From Paenibacillus sp. (GTDB lineage Bacteria; Bacillota; Bacilli; Paenibacillales; NBRC-103111): DNA of 9,746 nucleotides. Below the pieces are notes generated by a model. It ran no database searches. It worked only from the letters and a program-made list of their open reading frames with translations, and was not told where the DNA came from. The translations under genes were made by a program, and so were the position numbers. Where the stretch lies: assembly GCA_029239545.1 (NCBI GenBank), contig JARBUQ010000258.1, forward strand, positions 1 through 9,746. The letters are read 5' to 3'. This document shows positions 6,684-9,746 of the stretch, piece after piece; position 1 is the stretch's first letter, and the number at the start of each line of letters is the position of its first letter.

Positions 6684-8090
6684 ATGAAAAAGTTTTTGGA
6701 TGATAATTTTCTGTTGGATAATGCAACTGCGGTCAAGCTGTATCATGATTATGCCAAGGAAATGCCGATTATTGACTATCACTGTCACTTAAGCCCGCAA
6801 GAAATATATGAGAACAAATCGTTCAAAAATATTACCGAGGCATGGTTGTACGGCGATCATTACAAGTGGAGGGCTCTGCGTGCCAACGGTGTAGAGGAGA
6901 AGTTGGTTACTGGTGGAGAAGGGGCGACAGATTACGATCGGTTCGAGGCTTGGGCCAAAACAGTGCCGATGACGATTGGTAATCCGCTCTACCATTGGTC
7001 TCACCTGGAGCTGCAGCGCTTTTTTGGCATCTCTGATCTGATCAATGAGAAGAATGCTCCGCTTATATGGGATAAAGTGAACAGTCTTCTCGAAGGAGGA
7101 GGATATGCAGCACGCGATTTGATCACCAAATCGAACGTAAAGGTCATCTGCACAACCGATGATCCAACGGATTCTCTGGAATACCATATCAAGATTCAGG
7201 AGCTGGAAGGGTTCGATACACAAGTGCTGCCTTCCTTCAGGCCGGACAAAGGTCTGGAGATTAATAGAGCTGGATTCCTGCCATGGGTGAACAAGCTTGA
7301 GCAGGTTTCCGGACAGGCCATTACCGAATATGATCAGCTTCTGGCGGCCCTTGAATCGCGTGTGCGTTTCTTTCACTCTGTAGGCGGACGCGTATCTGAT
7401 CATGCGCTTGACTATGTCGCTTACTCCGACACTACATTGGCAGAAGCTGCAGCGATTTTTGCAAAAGCGCTTGAGGGGAATGCGGTCACGCTAGAAGAAG
7501 AGAAAAAATACAAAACATACACCTTAACCTTCCTGGGCAAATTGTATTCAGAGCTTGGTTGGACTATGCAGCTGCATATAAGCGCACATCGCAACAACAA
7601 CTCCCGTATGTTTGAAAGGTTAGGCCCGGATGTTGGATTCGATTCAATCAATGACGGGGATGTCGCTAATCCGCTCGTCAAGCTGCTGGATGGCATAGAC
7701 CGTCATAATGGTTTGCCAAAGACGATTCTGTACTCCTTGAATCCCAAAGACAACTATGTGCTCGGCTCGATTATTGGAAGCTTCCAAGGCGGCGGGATCG
7801 CTGGCAAAATCCAGCTCGGCTCAGCATGGTGGTTCAACGATACGAAGGACGGCATGCTGGAGCAAATGAATGCGCTGGCGAATCTGGGACTTCTAAGCCG
7901 CTTTGTAGGCATGTTAACGGATTCCCGGAGCTTCCTGTCTTACACCAGACACGAGTATTTCCGCCGAATTCTATGCAACCTCATTGGAGGCTGGGTGGAG
8001 AACGGTGAAGCACCGGATGACATAGAACTGCTTGGCGGCATCGTACAAGCGGTTAGCTATAATAATGCCAAAGAGTACTTCGGTTTCTGA
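6684..8090 (+). CDS. uxaC: Uronate isomerase (glucuronate/galacturonate isomerase)
   Basis: Converts D-glucuronate to D-fructuronate and D-galacturonate to D-tagaturonate, the first cytoplasmic step of hexuronate breakdown. The 468 residues match the family length. The metal-binding HxH is at His33 and His35 in IIDYHCHLSPQEI. Other family landmarks are CTTDDPTDSLEYH (from Cys156), LHISAHRNNNSRM (His298), GFDSINDGD, QLGSAWWFND and LTDSRSFLSYTRHEYFRR near the end. The start is ATG 6684, 8 bases after AAGGTGGAG (6667-6675); the in-frame TTG at 6645 lacks a ribosome site and would add residues unlike the family. No gene for the next pathway steps (tagaturonate or fructuronate reductase, dehydratases, KDG kinase) lies in the window, so they must be elsewhere. 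Confidence 0.97.
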   Translation: MKKFLDDNFLLDNATAVKLYHDYAKEMPIIDYHCHLSPQEIYENKSFKNITEAWLYGDHYKWRALRANGVEEKLVTGGEGATDYDRFEAWAKTVPMTIGNPLYHWSHLELQRFFGISDLINEKNAPLIWDKVNSLLEGGGYAARDLITKSNVKVICTTDDPTDSLEYHIKIQELEGFDTQVLPSFRPDKGLEINRAGFLPWVNKLEQVSGQAITEYDQLLAALESRVRFFHSVGGRVSDHALDYVAYSDTTLAEAAAIFAKALEGNAVTLEEEKKYKTYTLTFLGKLYSELGWTMQLHISAHRNNNSRMFERLGPDVGFDSINDGDVANPLVKLLDGIDRHNGLPKTILYSLNPKDNYVLGSIIGSFQGGGIAGKIQLGSAWWFNDTKDGMLEQMNALANLGLLSRFVGMLTDSRSFLSYTRHEYFRRILCNLIGGWVENGEAPDDIELLGGIVQAVSYNNAKEYFGF

Positions 8091-8135
8091 ATCGGTTGGC
8101 ATAATTCGATAACTTAAGATGGTCAAGTCAATAGT

Positions 8136-8164
8136 TTGACAAGGAGTATCCTGTCAGCTAAAAT
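8136..8164 (+). promoter_or_regulatory. Promoter of the T-box/glyQS operon
   Basis: Consensus -35 TTGACA (8136-8141), 17-base spacer, -10 TAAAAT (8159-8164). This is a near-perfect housekeeping sigma promoter and puts the transcript start at about 8171, just ahead of the T-box stem I. Confidence 0.88.
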
Positions 8165-8182
8165 ATGAGCATAATGAAACAT

Positions 8183-8406
8183 TCTCTATGATGGAGAAAG
8201 TAGCCGGTCACCGTCGGCGAATCTTAAGCGAGCCGGGGGCAGTGCAAGCCCGGAGCGACGGTACCCAAGCGAAATGGCACTCCTGAGAGATACGGTTGGT
8301 TAAAGTGGGTTCTCCTGACGGGGGACCAAGTAGGGTGGAACCGCGAGAGCTCAGGCTCCCGTCCCTATGTCTGCCATGGCGGCTGACGTAGGGACGGGAG
8401 TTTTTT
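8183..8406 (+). promoter_or_regulatory. Glycine T-box riboswitch (glyQS leader)
   Basis: This leader RNA senses uncharged tRNA-Gly and allows transcription into glyQS. Stem I closes with TCTCT (8183-8187) against AGAGA (8286-8290), then a kink-turn, then GGAG (8193-8196) against CTCC (8280-8283). The AGTA of the S-turn (8199-8202) faces GAA (8271-8273), placing the specifier codon GGC (glycine) at 8276-8278. CCGTCG (8211-8216) pairs with CGACGG (8256-8261), and CCGGG (8233-8237) with CCCGG (8249-8253). The T-box AGGGTGGAACCGCG is at 8332-8345; its TGGA bulge fits tRNA-Gly ending in UCCA. GACGGGGG (8317-8324) can pair with CTCCCGTC (8356-8363), which would block the terminator stem. Confidence 0.96.
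8356..8406 (+). terminator. Regulated terminator of the T-box
   Basis: CTCCCGTCCCTATGTC (8356-8371) pairs with GACGTAGGGACGGGAG (8385-8400), 16 pairs with one G-U, followed by TTTTTT (8401-8406). It forms when charged tRNA-Gly leaves the antiterminator unstabilised. It may also end transcripts running through from uxaC. Confidence 0.95.
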
Positions 8407-8485
8407 GTCTGTTTCAAGCTTCTTCATCCTTGCGACCGTACCGTACATGCGCCGAATGATAAACATTTGAAGGAGCGATCTCGAG

Positions 8486-9373
8486 ATGAACTTTCAGCAA
8501 ATGACGCTGACTCTGCAGCAGTTCTGGGCGGAGCAAAATTGTATTATCGTACAGCCGTACGACACAGAGAAGGGTGCAGGCACGATGAACCCTATGACTT
8601 TCTTGCGTGCGATCGGACCGGAGCCTTGGAATGTAGCCTATGTGGAACCGTCCCGCCGTCCGGCTGATGGCCGCTATGGGGAGAATCCGAATCGGTTGTA
8701 TCAGCATCACCAGTTCCAAGTTATTATGAAGCCTTCGCCGGATCATATTCAGGAGCTGTATCTGGAAAGCCTGAGTCGACTCGGGATCGATCCTCTGAAG
8801 CATGATATTCGTTTTGTTGAGGATAACTGGGAGTCTCCGACCCTCGGAGCTTGGGGACTTGGCTGGGAAGTGTGGCTGGACGGCATGGAAATTACGCAGT
8901 TCACCTATTTCCAACAGGTTGGGGGTATCGATTGTCATCCGGTCGCGGTGGAGATCACATACGGGATGGAGCGGTTGGCTTCCTATATTCAGGATAAGGA
9001 AAATGTGTTCGACCTGGAGTGGGTTGCAGGCGTAACTTATGGGGACGTGTTCAAACAAGCAGAATTCGAGCATTCCAAATATACGTTCGAGGTATCCGAC
9101 AGCGCGATGTTGTTCCAGCTATTCTCGACTTATGAGGCAGAAGCTAAGCGGGCGATGGCGGAGAGCTTGGTTTTCCCGGCATATGATTATGTATTGAAGT
9201 GTTCCCATGCTTTCAATCTGCTCGATGCACGAGGCGCGATCAGTGTGACTGAGCGTACCGGATATATCGGGAGAGTGCGGAATTTAGCCCGATCGGTGGC
9301 GGCGACCTATTTGCAAGAGAGAGAAAGGCTCGGATTCCCGATGCTGAAAAAAGGAGTGGTGAGCCATGACTAA
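8486..9373 (+). CDS. glyQ: Glycine-tRNA ligase alpha subunit
   Basis: Catalytic subunit of the bacterial (alpha2-beta2) glycyl-tRNA synthetase, which attaches glycine to tRNA-Gly in the cytoplasm. The 295-residue length and the sequence are typical: start MNFQQMTLTLQQFW, then PYDTEKGAGTMNPMTFLRAIGPEPW, EPSRRPADGRYGENPNR, FVEDNWESPTLGAWGLGWE, ITQFTYFQQVGG and GMERLASYIQ, with the C-terminal AFNLLDARGAISVTERTGYI. Ribosome site AAGGAG (8470-8475) is 10 bases before ATG. It is controlled by the glycine T-box immediately upstream, and its stop overlaps the glyS start by 8 bases. Confidence 0.98.
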   Translation: MNFQQMTLTLQQFWAEQNCIIVQPYDTEKGAGTMNPMTFLRAIGPEPWNVAYVEPSRRPADGRYGENPNRLYQHHQFQVIMKPSPDHIQELYLESLSRLGIDPLKHDIRFVEDNWESPTLGAWGLGWEVWLDGMEITQFTYFQQVGGIDCHPVAVEITYGMERLASYIQDKENVFDLEWVAGVTYGDVFKQAEFEHSKYTFEVSDSAMLFQLFSTYEAEAKRAMAESLVFPAYDYVLKCSHAFNLLDARGAISVTERTGYIGRVRNLARSVAATYLQERERLGFPMLKKGVVSHD

Positions 9374-9746
9374 GGATTTGCTGCTTGAGATTGGTCTTGA
9401 GGAAGTACCTGCCCGATTCGTACGTGCAGCGATGGAACAGTTGAAGGATAAGACCGAGAAGTGGCTGGAGAGCAGCCGGCTTTCCCATGGTGGTGTTGCT
9501 GTGTATGCGACACCACGCCGTCTTGCAGTAGTAGTCAAGGCTCTGGCTGACAAGCAGGCCGATTACAGCGAGGAAGTTAAAGGCCCTGCTCGCAAAATAG
9601 CTAAAGATGAAGCTGGAAACTGGAGCAAGGCTGCTCTTGGCTTTGCACGCAGTCAGGGAGTGGATCCTGAGGGGTTGTTCTTCCGTGAGCTGGGCGGGGT
9701 TGAGTACGTCTATGCGGTCAAAAGCAGTACGGGTGTCGAGACGGCC
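9366..9746 (+). CDS. glyS: Glycine-tRNA ligase beta subunit (3' end outside window)
   Basis: The beta subunit binds tRNA-Gly for the glyQ product. Only the first 127 codons of about 690 are present, open to the window end. The start MTKDLLLEIGLEEVPARF and the motif YATPRRLAV followed by VKGPARK are characteristic of GlyS. ATG 9366 lies 9 bases after AAGGAG (9351-9356) and inside the last codons of glyQ, which indicates translational coupling. Confidence 0.97.
   Translation, partial: MTKDLLLEIGLEEVPARFVRAAMEQLKDKTEKWLESSRLSHGGVAVYATPRRLAVVVKALADKQADYSEEVKGPARKIAKDEAGNWSKAALGFARSQGVDPEGLFFRELGGVEYVYAVKSSTGVETA

Noticed and set aside
6174..6788. Antisense open frame of 204 codons over the RhaM-like gene and uxaC start
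   Set aside because: It spans two + strand genes and their gap without any ribosome site or domain pattern.
8122..8140. Inverted repeat GTCAA...TTGAC as a uxaC terminator or operator
   Set aside because: A 5-base stem with no T-run, and its right arm is simply the -35 box of the glyQS promoter.
8414..9073. Antisense open frame of 219 codons over glyQ
   Set aside because: glyQ is unmistakable on the + strand and the antisense product resembles nothing.

Overview
The window reads as a low-to-moderate GC Firmicute, most likely Paenibacillus or a close relative. This rests on a YesM/YesN-style sensor and AraC-type regulator beside an LplABC-style sugar importer without its own ATPase, strong AGGAGG ribosome binding sites, split glyQ/glyS genes under a glycine T-box, and a Gram-positive type lipoprotein signal. 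The assignment is by family resemblance only. All genes are on the + strand.

Region 1 (1-5849) is a carbohydrate uptake and sensing module: the 3' part of a membrane histidine kinase, a promoter, a solute-binding lipoprotein, two permease genes, and a REC-AraC response regulator, closed by a strong intrinsic terminator. The kinase and regulator flank the transporter instead of sitting side by side. The first permease looks internally deleted: about 50 residues that normally hold the second membrane helix are missing, with the reading frame kept.

Region 2 (5850-8135) is a short catabolic unit: a two-domain protein resembling the L-rhamnose mutarotase (RhaM) fold but lacking its catalytic histidine, then a complete uronate isomerase (UxaC). 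No terminator is visible after uxaC. With region 1 this suggests use of uronic-acid-containing plant polymers (pectin, rhamnogalacturonan or glucuronoxylan fragments); the substrate is inferred from context.

Region 3 (8136-9746) is core translation machinery: a consensus promoter, a glycine T-box riboswitch with GGC specifier and TGGA bulge, its terminator, the complete glyQ and the first 127 codons of glyS. The sugar genes therefore lie directly against the housekeeping glyQS locus.

I found no CRISPR array, insertion sequence, phage gene, tRNA or rRNA, and no clear new multi-gene system. The points most worth checking are the deleted permease and the degenerate RhaM-like protein next to uxaC.
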